From positions 1-45,584 of the forward strand of contig JAAEMR010000144.1 of the NCBI GenBank assembly GCA_024225395.1: a stretch of 45,584 nt of DNA, in the 5' to 3' direction. The number at the start of each line of letters is the position of its first letter. The stretch's first letter is position 1. The notes beneath the pieces are model-generated. The model saw only the letters and a list, made by a program, of their open reading frames with translations, did not search any database and was not told the DNA's origin. Made by a program: the position numbers and the translations under genes. The stretch is from Gammaproteobacteria bacterium. GTDB taxonomy: Bacteria; Pseudomonadota; Gammaproteobacteria; GCA-001735895. Shown one piece after another: positions 34,353 through 44,259 of this stretch.

Positions 34353-35429
34353 CTACAACCTCAGTTTACTGGCAAACCTGATGGCTGTTCTGTAACTTTC
34401 CGAGTCCAGGTATTTCTTATTATCAGATTCTGACTCCAACCGGTTTATCCATTGTTTTGATAGCAGGGCAATCAATTGTTCAGCCTTATCAAACGGCTCA
34501 GATTGAAGATTATCTATTACTGCATTGACCCAGGGAGGCCTGTCAATATCCAGCTCAACAGTATCGTCATTTTCAATAAACCCTCTCTGTTCAGACAGGT
34601 AGTCTGAAAGCTGAGAGCCTTTAGCACTTTTGTTACTGGTTATTTTTTGAGCAAAAGAGCGAATACATAAACTCGCCGGACTTTCCGGGTACTTTAATAT
34701 GAAAGGAGTTTGCTGCATAACGGATCTGCTGACATTTTTATCATCAAGCACATAACCCGGTGCGCTGATAGTCAGGTTCAGATATTTTTTTAGCGCTGCT
34801 GAAAACCGGGTTAAAACCTCTTTAGCTGATTCATAAGAGGGAGCCCTGTTTACCAGTACCTGAACAGGTTGATTAAAACCCTGCTGTTTTAACACTTTCA
34901 ACAAAGAAAATGCATCTGTTAGCGAGGTTGGTTCCGTGGTAATGGTAATAATGGTTTCGGGAGCGGCTTTGATAAAGCTAACAACAGTTTCATTAATCCC
35001 TGCGGCAGTATCGATTAAAATGTAATCGAATTTTTTTTCCAGCGACCGGACAAGATTAATTAGTTTACCCTGTTGTCGCGGGTCGTAACGCACAAAATCC
35101 ATAAAGCCGGATGCCGCAGGAATAATCTCTATCTCTCCGGGGCCCTGCAATAAAATATCCTTTAACGGTTTATTACCTGTTAAAAAATCCTGCAAGGTAA
35201 AAAGCGGGGTTAAACCCGTCATGATATTAATATTAGCCAGATTTGTATCAGCATCAAAAATACAAACCCTGTTTTTCTTGCGTGATAACTCAATGGCAAG
35301 ATTAAGCGATATCGAGGACTTACCGACACCACCTTTACCACTACTGATAGCGATGACCCTGGCAGACCTTTCTATCAATTTTATAGTCGGTTTCGCTGAA
35401 TGAAGCTGATGCACTTTTGCGGAATACAT
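34353..35429 (-). CDS. MinD/ParA-family ATPase (FlhG/FleN-like)
   Basis: A 358-residue deviant-Walker ATPase. Seen: VIAISSGKGGVGKSSISLNLA (P-loop with the signature Lys), VCIFDADTNLANINIMTGL (switch-I region with the FlhG-like DADT.LANIN pattern), DYILIDTAAGINETV (switch II) and FLTGNKPLKDILLQGPGEIEIIPAASG, all typical of FlhG/FleN/MinD relatives. Members set the number or place of flagella, pili or other polar structures. No flagellar or chemotaxis genes are in the window, so its target is open. The C-terminal 80 residues are not typical of FlhG. It is convergent with the c-di-GMP regulator gene. Confidence 0.8.
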   Translation of the reverse strand: MYSAKVHQLHSAKPTIKLIERSARVIAISSGKGGVGKSSISLNLAIELSRKKNRVCIFDADTNLANINIMTGLTPLFTLQDFLTGNKPLKDILLQGPGEIEIIPAASGFMDFVRYDPRQQGKLINLVRSLEKKFDYILIDTAAGINETVVSFIKAAPETIITITTEPTSLTDAFSLLKVLKQQGFNQPVQVLVNRAPSYESAKEVLTRFSAALKKYLNLTISAPGYVLDDKNVSRSVMQQTPFILKYPESPASLCIRSFAQKITSNKSAKGSQLSDYLSEQRGFIENDDTVELDIDRPPWVNAVIDNLQSEPFDKAEQLIALLSKQWINRLESESDNKKYLDSESYRTAIRFASKLRL

Positions 35430-35539
35430 TAAAAGCTATCCCTCAAAAAAATAATGATCATTTTCACAATATTATATAGTTAGAATGGAAAAGACCTGTC
35501 GAGTATAACAACTTAGAATCAAATAAAAAATTTTCCCTT

Positions 35540-35791
35540 TCAATTTATTTGAATTGAAATATCTCCCAACTGCTGGTTCCACTCATATAAATCATTATTA
35601 CTTTTCTGACTACAGGAGCAACTGCCACCACAAACATTATCACTGGAATAGTGTTTAATTTTTCCCTTTCTAATCCAGAAATCCAGCATGCCTCTTACCG
35701 CTTCTGGATCGGCATCAAAATGCATCGCAATATCGGTCAGACTGACCTGAGGGTGACTTTTAACGTACTCTTTTAAGTCTTTTAAAATCAT
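35540..35791 (-). CDS. feoC: FeoC, regulator/accessory of the ferrous iron transporter
   Basis: An 83-residue winged-helix protein: ILKDLKEYVKSHPQVSLTDIAMHFDADPEAVRGMLDFWIRKGK forms the helix-turn-helix, and a Cys cluster CGGSCSC (about residues 62-68) resembles the Fe-S or metal-sensing cysteines of FeoC. The ATG overlaps the feoB stop by four bases, so it is the last gene of feoABC. It probably tunes FeoB stability or expression. Confidence 0.85.
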   Translation of the reverse strand: MILKDLKEYVKSHPQVSLTDIAMHFDADPEAVRGMLDFWIRKGKIKHYSSDNVCGGSCSCSQKSNNDLYEWNQQLGDISIQIN

Positions 35792-38088
35792 GACAACTGA
35801 GCAACCCCTGTGTGTTGCTTATTAGCATAACTGCGTAAGCCGAGAAACAGCAGGATCGCATAAACAATAATCAGGGCAATTGTTATCGCAGCTGTAGCTG
35901 GGCTTTCAGAAAAACGAGCCAGCTGGTAAAACAATACAGCAGTTATATAGGCAACCGATGTTGTCCAGAACGCCACGAAAATCGCCCATGCCCTGCCCGC
36001 TTCTTTGGCTATAGCTCCAATTGTTGCTACACAGGGAAAATACAGCAAAATAAATAACAGATAGGCAAATGCACCCGCCTGACCATCGAATCGTTCATAC
36101 ATCACACCAAACAGTCCTTTTGCTACTTCCAGGCCATCTGCCGTAGATTGAGTATCATTCAAATCCCCTACATCCAGTCCCAGAGGATCGAGAAAAAACT
36201 CGGTCAATCCCGACAGGTTTTGAGGAATTGTGGCTGCAGCATCTGATAAAGACTGCCATAGATTATAACTCTGCTGAGACTCATCAGTGCCTTCAAGAGA
36301 CATCTGGGTATAAATAGAATTTAACGTACCAACGACAACTTCCTTGGCCAGTATTCCGGTAAATATTCCCACCGTTGCAGGCCAGTTATCATTTTCAATA
36401 CCCATCGGTTCAAACAGTGGCGTCAATGTTTTACCCATTGCGCTGAGAACAGAATGTTCGCTGTCTTCATTACCAATAGAACCGTCGGTACCGATTGAGT
36501 TTAAAACATTCAACGCCAGAACCATGATAATAATCACACGCCCGGCATCCCGGATAAACAGCTTCACTCTATCCCAGGTACGTAAACCGATACCTTTAAG
36601 CGTGGGTATATGATAGGTCGGCATTTCCATCAGAAAGCCACTGCTTTCGCCAGAAAGCAGGCTATGCTTCATCACCAGGCCGGTGGCTATGGCCATTAAT
36701 ATTCCAATCAGGTACAACGCAAAAACCAGGTTTTGCCCATTGCTGGGAAAAAATGCTGCTGCAAAAAGTACATACACGGGCAGACGAGCACCACAGGACA
36801 TAAATGGATTCATCAGAATAGTCAGTTTTCTTTCCCGCTCACTTTCCAGTGTGCGTGTTGCCATAACGGCAGGCACATTACAGCCAAAGCCCACTATCAT
36901 CGGAACAAAAGCTTTACCCGGCAAACCAATTGAGCGCATGAACCGGTCCATCACAAATGCAGCTCTGGCCATGTAACCGGAATCTTCCAGAAATGACAAA
37001 AACAGGTACAGACAGGTAATAATCGGAATAAAGGTAGCGACTACCTGAATACCACCACCCAGGCCCTGAGCCAATATCAACACCACCCAGTCGGGTAATC
37101 CCATCGACATCAGAATTTCGGCCAGACCATCAACGAAAATTGCTCCTGCTATACCATCAAAAAAATCAATAAATGCGCCACCAAAATTAATGGTGAACAT
37201 AAACATCAGGTACATCACCAGCATGAATATGGGAACCCCGACAAATCGATGCAGCACAACCTGGTCAATACGATCTGAAAGGTATTTATGAACCTTACCT
37301 TTGATTTTCACCACCAGTTGAGTGATGGCATGAGCATGCCCGAAACGAGAATCAGCAATATAAATATCCGTACTTTCACCGGTAATATTCTGGATATGCT
37401 GCTGCCACTTTTGAATTAGCTGAGATAATTCATCTGACGGGGACTTAGTACAGACGCTTGCATCACCTTCAAGCAGTTTTAATGCTATCCAGTACGTATT
37501 GTAAACATGGCTTTCGACAGGAAGCTGAGGCCGAATATCGGCTAAAGCGGTTTCTATTACCGCATCCATAGTGAGGCTGAAACCACCTCTGCTATTATCC
37601 TTTATAACGTCCAGCGCGGCCTGCTTCAGATCATCAATACCTTTACCGGAAACAGCAACAATGCGAACAACCGGACAACCCAGTTTTTTTGCAAGCAGAT
37701 CAACATCAATGGAAATACCTCTTTTCTGGGCTATATCCATCATATTTAAAGCTAGCACAACAGGCACACCCATCTCCAGCAATTGAACAGTCAGGTAAAG
37801 ATTTCGCTCCAGATTAGCAGCATCAAGTACATTGAGAACAACATCTGCTTCACGGCTTAACAGGTAATCCCGAGTCACCTGTTCATCCAGAGACATCGCA
37901 TCCAGCGTGTAAATACCTGGCAAATCGATGACGGTGACCTTGTTATCAGGTGCCAGGTTAAAGCTGCCCTGCTTGCGTTCGACCGTTACACCCGGCCAGT
38001 TGCCAGTGGTCTGACGAATTCCAGTGAGGTTATTAAACAGGGCTGATTTCCCGCAATTGGGATTACCGGCTATGGCTAGAGTCGTCAT
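35788..38088 (-). CDS. feoB: FeoB, ferrous iron transport protein
   Basis: A 766-residue inner-membrane ferrous iron transporter with a cytoplasmic G domain. Seen: the P-loop GNPNCGKSALFNNLTG (residues about 7-22), the switch II DLPGIYTLD, LNMMDIAQKRG (G4) and a later helical spacer, then the membrane part starting about 280 with Gate motifs VPMIVGFGCNVPAVMATRTL and MSCGARLPVYVLFA (about 390-440), and FPCVATIGAIAKEAG near the end. Length and order are typical. It starts 2 bases after feoA and overlaps feoC. Confidence 0.97.
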   Translation of the reverse strand: MTTLAIAGNPNCGKSALFNNLTGIRQTTGNWPGVTVERKQGSFNLAPDNKVTVIDLPGIYTLDAMSLDEQVTRDYLLSREADVVLNVLDAANLERNLYLTVQLLEMGVPVVLALNMMDIAQKRGISIDVDLLAKKLGCPVVRIVAVSGKGIDDLKQAALDVIKDNSRGGFSLTMDAVIETALADIRPQLPVESHVYNTYWIALKLLEGDASVCTKSPSDELSQLIQKWQQHIQNITGESTDIYIADSRFGHAHAITQLVVKIKGKVHKYLSDRIDQVVLHRFVGVPIFMLVMYLMFMFTINFGGAFIDFFDGIAGAIFVDGLAEILMSMGLPDWVVLILAQGLGGGIQVVATFIPIITCLYLFLSFLEDSGYMARAAFVMDRFMRSIGLPGKAFVPMIVGFGCNVPAVMATRTLESERERKLTILMNPFMSCGARLPVYVLFAAAFFPSNGQNLVFALYLIGILMAIATGLVMKHSLLSGESSGFLMEMPTYHIPTLKGIGLRTWDRVKLFIRDAGRVIIIMVLALNVLNSIGTDGSIGNEDSEHSVLSAMGKTLTPLFEPMGIENDNWPATVGIFTGILAKEVVVGTLNSIYTQMSLEGTDESQQSYNLWQSLSDAAATIPQNLSGLTEFFLDPLGLDVGDLNDTQSTADGLEVAKGLFGVMYERFDGQAGAFAYLLFILLYFPCVATIGAIAKEAGRAWAIFVAFWTTSVAYITAVLFYQLARFSESPATAAITIALIIVYAILLFLGLRSYANKQHTGVAQLS

Positions 38089-38090
38089 TT

Positions 38091-38366
38091 TCAGCTATCT
38101 GATAAAGAGGTATTCTGGTCTGAACTGTCATTTGTATCGAGTGCCTGCAAAAATACTTTATCGGCAATATTGGCACCCAGAGCGACACGGCTACCATTAC
38201 TTAACACCACAACACCATTATGACGCTGATGTAGAATGGATACTTCCTGACCCTTGCGCAAGCCAAGGCTCATGAGCTTTTTTTTCAACGTTTTATCACC
38301 GTCAATTCGACTGATAAAACCCTGAAATCCCGTTTCGGGCTGGTTAAGATTAATGTCCTGTAACAT
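38091..38366 (-). CDS. feoA: FeoA, small SH3-like accessory protein
   Basis: A 91-residue protein of the FeoA family: GFQGFISRIDGDKTLKKKLMSLGLRKGQEVSILHQ and GSRVALGANIADKVFLQ show the SH3-like barrel pattern. It is needed by FeoB in systems that have been studied. First gene of feoABC; a Fur-type box lies 10 bases upstream of its start. The C-terminus (about 76-91) is a Ser/Asp-rich tail not essential to the fold. Confidence 0.92.
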   Translation of the reverse strand: MLQDINLNQPETGFQGFISRIDGDKTLKKKLMSLGLRKGQEVSILHQRHNGVVVLSNGSRVALGANIADKVFLQALDTNDSSDQNTSLSDS

Positions 38367-38376
38367 AGACGACGCA

Positions 38377-38395
38377 AATGAGAAAGATTCTCATT
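38377..38395 (-). promoter_or_regulatory. Fur box ahead of feoABC
   Basis: AATGAGAAAGATTCTCATT is an almost perfect palindrome (AATGAGAA and TTCTCATT arms) of the Fur 19-base type, placed just upstream of feoA. Iron-dependent repression by Fur is therefore likely. This is a sequence match; no Fur gene is in the window. Confidence 0.75.
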
Positions 38396-38462
38396 AATAT
38401 ATTCGTATTTACTAATGTTGTCAATAGAACTGAACTAAAATGTGGGAATCAGATGATACAGG

Positions 38463-38864
38463 TCAATCATTAATATTATCTGTAGAATCCAGATACTCGA
38501 CTAATTCGGGCAGCCTGTTTTCATCAACCAGCATCAAGTGTGGAGTCTGTGAAAACCGGGGGTGAAACCGGCGTAACCAGTGCCGCATAGTAACGCCATT
38601 AGCTTTTTGATGCTGATACAGTAACTGATAGAAAAACACAAATTCACATGCCCTGTTCCAGGGTTCGGAAGCGGGTATTAATAATGTTTGAGCATTTGCC
38701 AACCGGCCTATATCGGAACATTGAAGGTGCAGGATTCGTGCGAGTTCAGCATGGTAAAGATCCAGCATATCGACCACCTGAATGACCGCCTGAGTCAGTT
38801 TACGTGGCTGAGTTGGAATATCGGGTATCTGCAGGACTTCCAGGGTTTGAGATAGTTTTGCCAA
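38463..38864 (-). CDS. Xre/MbcA/ParS-type antitoxin-like protein, no toxin gene adjacent
   Basis: A 133-residue protein. The middle KLTQAVIQVVDMLDLYHAELARILHLQCSDIGRLANAQTLLIP resembles the degenerate Xre helix-turn-helix of the MbcA/ParS antitoxins, and the rest (SEPWNRACEFVFFYQLLYQHQKANG, MRHWLRRFHPRFSQTPHLMLVD, RLPELVEYLD) resembles their toxin-binding domain. The usual partner would be a RES-domain toxin next door; there is none, the neighbours being feoA and a TIGR02647-type gene. It could be a solitary regulator. Confidence 0.65.
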   Translation of the reverse strand: MAKLSQTLEVLQIPDIPTQPRKLTQAVIQVVDMLDLYHAELARILHLQCSDIGRLANAQTLLIPASEPWNRACEFVFFYQLLYQHQKANGVTMRHWLRRFHPRFSQTPHLMLVDENRLPELVEYLDSTDNIND

Positions 38865-38891
38865 GCTTTAAGGTTGCCGGAGGGTATTGAG

Positions 38892-38921
38892 CCTGGAAAA
38901 AGCAGTACTGATTTTTCCAGG
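38892..38921. terminator. Inverted repeat after the TIGR02647-type gene
   Basis: CCTGGAAAAA and TTTTTCCAGG form a 10-bp stem around a 10-base loop. It lies 8 bases past the stop of the TIGR02647-type gene (minus strand). The A/T tract is inside the stem and no separate T run follows, so terminator function is only moderately supported. Confidence 0.5.
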
Positions 38922-38928
38922 TTTAAAG

Positions 38929-39162
38929 CTATTGCGGAGAAATTAAACCGAAAAGAAGAGTCCCGGTTTCTAAAGCTTCCTGCCCCAGATCAGTCAAATA
39001 GCCACCATCATGTTGGGAAGTTAAACCTTTTTCATGTAAACGGGTCGCTGCATCAATCATCCATTGATCGGCCGTATGATGAACTTTTAACCCTTCCATC
39101 GAAGTGTCTGGAAATTTCATCAGTAAATTAATCTCTTCAGTCAAAGCATTATTAAATTGCAT
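38929..39162 (-). CDS. TIGR02647-family small protein
   Basis: A 77-residue protein of the short TIGR02647 family, described as putative DNA-binding. Seen: MQFNNALTEEINLLMKFPDTSMEGLKVHHTAD and AATRLHEKGLTSQHDGGYLTDLGQEALE, which follow the family closely. The frame stays open to a TTG at 39183, but the ATG at 39162 has AGGTGA four bases upstream and gives exactly the family's length, so it is the start. Function is not established. Confidence 0.88.
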   Translation of the reverse strand: MQFNNALTEEINLLMKFPDTSMEGLKVHHTADQWMIDAATRLHEKGLTSQHDGGYLTDLGQEALETGTLLFGLISPQ

Positions 39163-39210
39163 AGTTTCACCTGGTTTTTTCAATATATTATTAATTTTCT
39201 GGTAGATACA

Positions 39211-39819
39211 TTACATACCATTGCCAAACTTGTCATGAAATATTTCTGTCGTTTCACGCATAGTTTTAAGTGCCTTGCTGTAACCCTGCAAGATACCCAA
39301 AGCCCAATCGATTCGTTGACGAAAATACCCATCCGCTAACTCATCATTATCAGCTGGATTTTCATTCAATATATTTTCTACGTTACGTAAAATTATGTGC
39401 TCGGGTATATAACAAATCCGGTTATTTTTATAACTACTCATGCGAAGTTCAGCAACCGGATAAGCGCCACCATCCCCGGAGGATACAGCAACAATCATGG
39501 CGGGTTTATGACCAAGCTCAAAACGACTGAACATAAGAAAGAAATTTTTTAATCCGGCAGGTACCTGGCCATGCCATTCAGGCGCTATCACAATAAATCC
39601 ATCACATTCCGATAGCTCCTTTTTTAGTGGATCCAGCAGTCTGTTCCATTCAGCATCATTGTTCCAGATGCTTTGATCCCATAAAGGCAAAGGGTTATCA
39701 GCCAGAGTAAATAACCAGGTATCCAGACCACTGCTGATTAATTGCTGCTGCATATAACATGCAACCTTTTCACTTTCAGAAAGGTTACGGTGACTGCCAC
39801 TAATAATGCCTATTTTCAT
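39211..39819 (-). CDS. NADPH-dependent FMN reductase-family flavoprotein
   Basis: A 202-residue flavodoxin-like fold protein: MKIGIISGSHRNLSESEKVA has the phosphate-binding loop, FIVIAPEWHGQVPAGLKNFFLMFSR is the family's second signature (normally PEYNGSIPGALKN; here PEWHGQVPAGLKN), and AVSSGDGGAYPV is the third. Substrate may be FMN, quinone, azo compounds or metal ions. Monocistronic. The C-terminal 50 residues form a helical tail. Confidence 0.85.
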   Translation of the reverse strand: MKIGIISGSHRNLSESEKVACYMQQQLISSGLDTWLFTLADNPLPLWDQSIWNNDAEWNRLLDPLKKELSECDGFIVIAPEWHGQVPAGLKNFFLMFSRFELGHKPAMIVAVSSGDGGAYPVAELRMSSYKNNRICYIPEHIILRNVENILNENPADNDELADGYFRQRIDWALGILQGYSKALKTMRETTEIFHDKFGNGM

Positions 39820-39867
39820 GATTCTGCCCTTGTTTACGCTTACTTAAGCATAAGCATTATTCAACCC

Positions 39868-39897
39868 AAAAAAAACCCCGCATAAGCGAGGTTTTTT
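39868..39897. terminator. Terminator downstream of EF-G 2 (possibly bidirectional)
   Basis: AACCCCGC and GCGAGGTT pair as an 8-bp stem (one mismatch) with loop ATAA, flanked by an A run on the plus strand and a T run, so it can work in both directions. On the minus strand it lies about 20 bases past the EF-G stop and ends with a long T tract. Confidence 0.8.
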
Positions 39898-39917
39898 GAT
39901 CCGCAAAATAAGAAACT

Positions 39918-42005
39918 TTATTTCTTAGCGGCTTCACGTTCCTTAACTTCTTTGATAACTTCTTCAGATACATTCTTGGGACAAGGCATGTAGTGCGAAA
40001 ATTCCATAGAGAATTGACCGCGACCTGAAGTCATCGTACGCAGATCACCGATGTATCCAAACATATCTGATAAAGGACATTCCGCTTTAATACGCACACC
40101 CGTTGGGCCTGCATCCTGAGCTTTAATCATTCCACGACGACGGTTAAGGTCACCGATAACATCACCAACATGATCTTCAGGCGTAAATACGTCAACCTTC
40201 ATGATAGGCTCGATCAACTGAGGACCCGCCATAGGAATAGTCTGACGATAAGCACCTTTAGCGGCAATTTCAAAAGCAACTGCTGAGGAGTCAACAGCGT
40301 GGAATCCACCATCTATCAGAGTTACTTTAACATCCAGTAATGGGAAACCGGCCAGAACACCTTCATCCATCATGGAAGCAAAGCCTTTTTGAACCGCAGG
40401 CCAGAATTCACGAGGAACGTTACCACCGGTAACCTTCGATTCAAATTCAAAACCACTGCCTGGCTCACCCGGTTCAACGATGTAGTCAATTTTACCAAAC
40501 TGGCCAGAACCACCAGATTGTTTCTTATGCGTGTAACTGTCTTCAGTACGTTTAGTAATCGTTTCACGGTAAGCAACCTGAGGTTTACCCACTTCAACGT
40601 CAACACCGTGAGTACGTCTTAAAATATCAACTTTGATATCCAGGTGTAACTCACCCATACCCTTAATAATCGTCTCACCAGAGTCTTCATCAGTCTCTAC
40701 GCGGAAAGAAGGATCTTCTGCAATCATCTTGGAAAGAGCAATACCCATCTTTTCAGAGGCCGCTTTATCTTTTGGTTTGATCGCAATAGAGATAACCGGA
40801 TCAGGGAATACCATAGGTTCCAGAGTTGCCGGGTTCTTTACATCACAAAGCGTGTGTCCAGTCTGAACATTCTTCATACCGACGATAGCGATAATATCAC
40901 CAGCCTGGGCATAGTTAAGTTCTTCACGATCATCAGCATGCATTTCTACCATGCGCCCGATACGTTCTGTTTTACCCGTGAAAGTATTCAGAATGGTGTC
41001 ACCTTTATTAATCTTACCCGAGTAGATACGGGTAAAGGTTAATGCACCAAAGCGGTCATCCATAATTTTGAATGCCAGTGCACGTAAAGGTCTATCAACA
41101 TCAACTATTGCAAATTCACCTGTTTCATTACCTTCCAGATCTATTTCTGGCTGAGGTGGAACTTCAAGCGGATTAGGCAGGTAATCAACAACAGCATCAA
41201 GTACTGGCTGGATACCTTTATTCTTGAATGCTGAACCACAGTAAGTCGGGAAGAAATCAAGAGCGATCGTACCTTTACGGATACAACGTTTGATTTCATC
41301 AATAGCAGGTTCTTCACCTTCAAGATAAGCTTCCAGTAAATCATCATCCTGCTCTAGAGCAGTTTCGATTAACTTCTCACGATATTCTTCAACTTTGTCG
41401 ACCATATCGGCAGGAACATCTTCAATTGTGTAATTCTCTGGCAGGCCGGTATCATCCCAAACCCAGGCTTTTCGAGTTAGCAGGTCAACTACACCGACGA
41501 AGTCATCTTCTGTACCGATAGGCAGCACCATAACCAGTGCATTCGCAGCCAGTACGTTTTCAATCTGATCAACCACCCGATAAAAGTCTGCACCCAGACG
41601 ATCCAGTTTATTCACCAGAATAATACGAGAAACCGCAGATTCGTTAGCATAACGCCAGTTAGTTTCAGATTGCGGCTCAACACCACCAGAACCACAAAAT
41701 ACTCCAACGCCACCATCAAGTACTTTCAGAGAACGATAAACTTCGATAGTAAAGTCAACGTGACCCGGTGTATCAATAATGTTTAAACGGTGTCCATCCC
41801 ACTCACAGCTAGTCGCTGCTGACTGAATAGTAATTCCACGCTCACGTTCCTGGTCCATGAAGTCAGTTGTTGCTTCACCATCATGCACTTCACCGGTCTT
41901 GTGAACTTTACCAGTCAGTTTCAAAATACGTTCTGTAGTAGTGGTTTTACCAGCATCTACGTGCGCGAAGATACCTATATTCCGGTATTTATCCAGGTCA
42001 GCCAT
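39918..42005 (-). CDS. fusA: Elongation factor G, EF-G 2 subgroup
   Basis: Translocation GTPase, 695 residues from the ATG at 42005. G1 is [15 protein letters not shown]2 region [15 protein letters not shown]3 DTPGHVDF, G4 NKLD, then domains II-V with [16 protein letters not shown] and [14 protein letters not shown] at the end. It is not in a str operon (no rpsL, rpsG or tuf), and its [18 protein letters not shown] start matches the EF-G 2 paralogues of Vibrio and Pseudomonas. These typically act as alternative or backup factors. The frame is open to a TTG at 42023, but the ATG at 42005 with a GAGA upstream fits the family. The 268 bases before it hold no clear feature. Confidence 0.93.
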   Translation of the reverse strand: MADLDKYRNIGIFAHVDAGKTTTTERILKLTGKVHKTGEVHDGEATTDFMDQERERGITIQSAATSCEWDGHRLNIIDTPGHVDFTIEVYRSLKVLDGGVGVFCGSGGVEPQSETNWRYANESAVSRIILVNKLDRLGADFYRVVDQIENVLAANALVMVLPIGTEDDFVGVVDLLTRKAWVWDDTGLPENYTIEDVPADMVDKVEEYREKLIETALEQDDDLLEAYLEGEEPAIDEIKRCIRKGTIALDFFPTYCGSAFKNKGIQPVLDAVVDYLPNPLEVPPQPEIDLEGNETGEFAIVDVDRPLRALAFKIMDDRFGALTFTRIYSGKINKGDTILNTFTGKTERIGRMVEMHADDREELNYAQAGDIIAIVGMKNVQTGHTLCDVKNPATLEPMVFPDPVISIAIKPKDKAASEKMGIALSKMIAEDPSFRVETDEDSGETIIKGMGELHLDIKVDILRRTHGVDVEVGKPQVAYRETITKRTEDSYTHKKQSGGSGQFGKIDYIVEPGEPGSGFEFESKVTGGNVPREFWPAVQKGFASMMDEGVLAGFPLLDVKVTLIDGGFHAVDSSAVAFEIAAKGAYRQTIPMAGPQLIEPIMKVDVFTPEDHVGDVIGDLNRRRGMIKAQDAGPTGVRIKAECPLSDMFGYIGDLRTMTSGRGQFSMEFSHYMPCPKNVSEEVIKEVKEREAAKK

Positions 42006-42273
42006 AGTCGTTCTCAAAAACAAAAAAAGTTAAAAAATTAGTTGCCATCACCGTTTTTTTGTTACGGAAACAGCTAAATACAGTAAATACTACACTAAAC
42101 CTGATCATTTAAGAGCAGATCAAAAATCATAAGTCATTGATTTTAAATGAAATACATGATTAGCAGAATTCATGTCGGCGCATATTCTATCACGATTTTC
42201 CCACAGTGAAAGACCTGACTCGATATTAGTTTCATTACCGGGCCTGCTGAAGCGAATAAATTCAGTTTTAAAA

Positions 42274-42783
42274 TTAGCGGAAGTAAGCCATAAGCATTTT
42301 CCAGTCTTCAAGTTTTTGCTGAAAATTTTTACTCGCATGAGCAGGGCTTGTAGAAGGTAGACGTTTTAAATCAACTTTATGCTCATCCGTTAATTGCCTG
42401 CCCACGGTCTTTTTAAAGTATTTCTCTGAAGCCGCCCCGTTAAAAGCAATTAAATTAATTCCGGGATGTGAGTTGAGTAAACCCGGTATATCGTTAGCTT
42501 CCAGTTCGTCCTTTAAAATAGCAGAATCGAGGCTGCCTTCACGATGACAGGCTTTAAGAGTATCCCACAACACAACCGGTAATTTTTTTACCTGTTGAAT
42601 GCGCAATTCATATTCATTATCCCACTCGACATCAAACAGCTTAGCCATAATCGGCCAGAAAGCATTTCGTGGGTGAGCGTAATACTGTTGAGCCTCTAAT
42701 GACGCAATGCCTGGAATAGAGCCCAGAATCAAAACTTTGGGGTTTCGACCAATAACCGGTTCAAAAGATTCAATGAATGGCAT
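42274..42783 (-). CDS. DNA-deoxyinosine (hypoxanthine) glycosylase, UDG superfamily
   Basis: A 169-residue UDG-fold glycosylase of the group described as hypoxanthine-DNA glycosylase (TIGR04274 type). Seen: the catalytic-pocket motif VLILGSIPGIASLEAQQYYAHPRNAFWPIM (about 16-45), VVLWDTLKACHREGSLD (about 70-86), LIAFNGAASEKYF (about 110-120) and the C-terminal LPSTSPAHA. It removes deaminated purines from DNA for base-excision repair. Monocistronic. Confidence 0.88.
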   Translation of the reverse strand: MPFIESFEPVIGRNPKVLILGSIPGIASLEAQQYYAHPRNAFWPIMAKLFDVEWDNEYELRIQQVKKLPVVLWDTLKACHREGSLDSAILKDELEANDIPGLLNSHPGINLIAFNGAASEKYFKKTVGRQLTDEHKVDLKRLPSTSPAHASKNFQQKLEDWKMLMAYFR

Positions 42784-42931
42784 GATCTAAAAGGAAATAA
42801 AATAGCTTTTAGCGAGTGATATTTTATTCTCAGGCAAGGTAAAAATGCGCGGAGATGAGGCGCATATAGATAATATGCAACTCATTACAAAATACATCCT
42901 GTAATTCCCCTTTCAGGCCAGCAGAGCTGTT

Positions 42932-42953
42932 CTAATTTGTTGCTACAAATTAG
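42932..42953. other. Perfect inverted repeat between the glycosylase and rho genes
   Basis: CTAATTTGT and ACAAATTAG flank a 4-base loop, a 9-bp stem about 50 bases past the rho stop. No T run follows, so it could stabilise the rho mRNA 3' end or terminate weakly. A second, shorter pair ATGCGC/GCGCAT is at 42844-42869. The rest of the 219-base gap is plain. Confidence 0.4.
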
Positions 42954-43002
42954 TGAGCGCATTTTTAACGCCGAATGAGGATAAAAGATTGCTCGATTAA
43001 AG

Positions 43003-44259
43003 CTATTTTTTCATTTGTTCGAAGAATTCTGCATTCGTCTTACTCGACTGCATGCGTGCCAGCACAAATTCCATCGCTTCCAGCTCATCCATAGAGTGTA
43101 GAAATTTACGCAATATCCAGATTTTCTGTAATTCTTCAGGATTCATTAACAATTCTTCTCGACGCGTACCTGAACGATTAATGTTAATCGCAGGGAAAAC
43201 ACGCTTTTCAGAAATACGTCTATCCAGGTGAAGCTCCATGTTACCCGTACCTTTAAACTCTTCGTAGATAACTTCATCCATCTTGGAACCGGTTTCGATC
43301 AGTGATGTAGCTATAATAGTCAGACTGCCTCCTTCTTCGATATTTCGAGCCGCACCAAAAAAACGCTTTGGACGGTGAAGTGCATGAGCATCAACACCAC
43401 CGGTCAGTACCTTGCCGGATGAAGGAATGGTTGTATTGTAAGCACGAGCAAGACGGGTAATAGAATCCAGCAAAATCACCACATCTCGTTTGTGTTCAAC
43501 CAGGCGTTTGGCTTTTTCTATTACCATTTCTGCAACCTGTACATGGCGACTGGCTGGCTCATCAAAAGTAGAAGCAACCACTTCACCTTTAACCATACGC
43601 GACATTTCGGTCACTTCTTCCGGGCGTTCATCAATCAGTAGCACGATCAGATAACATTCGGGATGATTGGTCGCAATACTTTGCGCAACATTCTGCAGAA
43701 TTAATGTTTTTCCCGCTTTTGGCGGAGAAACGATCAATCCACGCTGCCCTTTACCGATTGGAGAAACCATATCGATAATACGTGCTGTAATATCTTCGGT
43801 ACTACCATTACCACGCTCCAGCGATAAACGTTGTTCGGCATGTAACGGTGTTAAATTTTCAAATAAAACCTTGTGTTTAACGGCATCAGGAGAATCAAAG
43901 TTTATCTGGTCAACTTTTAATAATGCGAAATAACGTTCGTTATCCTTTGGAGGCCTGATTTTTCCACTGATGGTATCACCGGTACGTAGATTAAAACGTC
44001 TGATCTGGCTGGGTGAGACATAAATATCATCCGGCCCGGCAAGATAGGAACTATCGGCTGAACGTAAAAAGCCAAAACCATCCTGCAATATTTCCAGCAC
44101 CCCATCACCAAAAATATCCTCGCCTTTTTTTGCCTGAGCCTTAAGTATGCTAAAAATAATATCCTGACGACGCATGCGGGAGCTGTGGTCACCACCCTTT
44201 TCCTTAAGTAGGTCAATAAGTTCAGGAACGGTTTTTTGCTTTAATTCACTAAGGTTCAT
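43003..44259 (-). CDS. rho: Rho transcription termination factor
   Basis: Hexameric RNA-dependent ATPase that ends transcription at Rho-dependent sites. 418 residues, one shorter than E. coli Rho. Seen: the N-terminal helical domain [22 protein letters not shown], the RNA-binding cold-shock-like part [34 protein letters not shown], the Walker A region [11 protein letters not shown] (about 178-188), Walker [17 protein letters not shown], the Q-loop [23 protein letters not shown] and the R-loop. Monocistronic; trxA lies upstream on the same strand, separated by a terminator, the usual trxA-rho order. Confidence 0.98.
   Translation of the reverse strand: MNLSELKQKTVPELIDLLKEKGGDHSSRMRRQDIIFSILKAQAKKGEDIFGDGVLEILQDGFGFLRSADSSYLAGPDDIYVSPSQIRRFNLRTGDTISGKIRPPKDNERYFALLKVDQINFDSPDAVKHKVLFENLTPLHAEQRLSLERGNGSTEDITARIIDMVSPIGKGQRGLIVSPPKAGKTLILQNVAQSIATNHPECYLIVLLIDERPEEVTEMSRMVKGEVVASTFDEPASRHVQVAEMVIEKAKRLVEHKRDVVILLDSITRLARAYNTTIPSSGKVLTGGVDAHALHRPKRFFGAARNIEEGGSLTIIATSLIETGSKMDEVIYEEFKGTGNMELHLDRRISEKRVFPAININRSGTRREELLMNPEELQKIWILRKFLHSMDELEAMEFVLARMQSSKTNAEFFEQMKK

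Noticed and set aside
39918-42005. EF-G as the housekeeping str-operon copy
   Set aside because: rpsL, rpsG and tuf are absent on both sides and the N-terminal sequence resembles the EF-G 2 paralogues.
42120-42338. Minus-strand ORF of 72 codons next to the glycosylase gene
   Set aside because: It overlaps the 3' end of the glycosylase in another frame and shows no family pattern.
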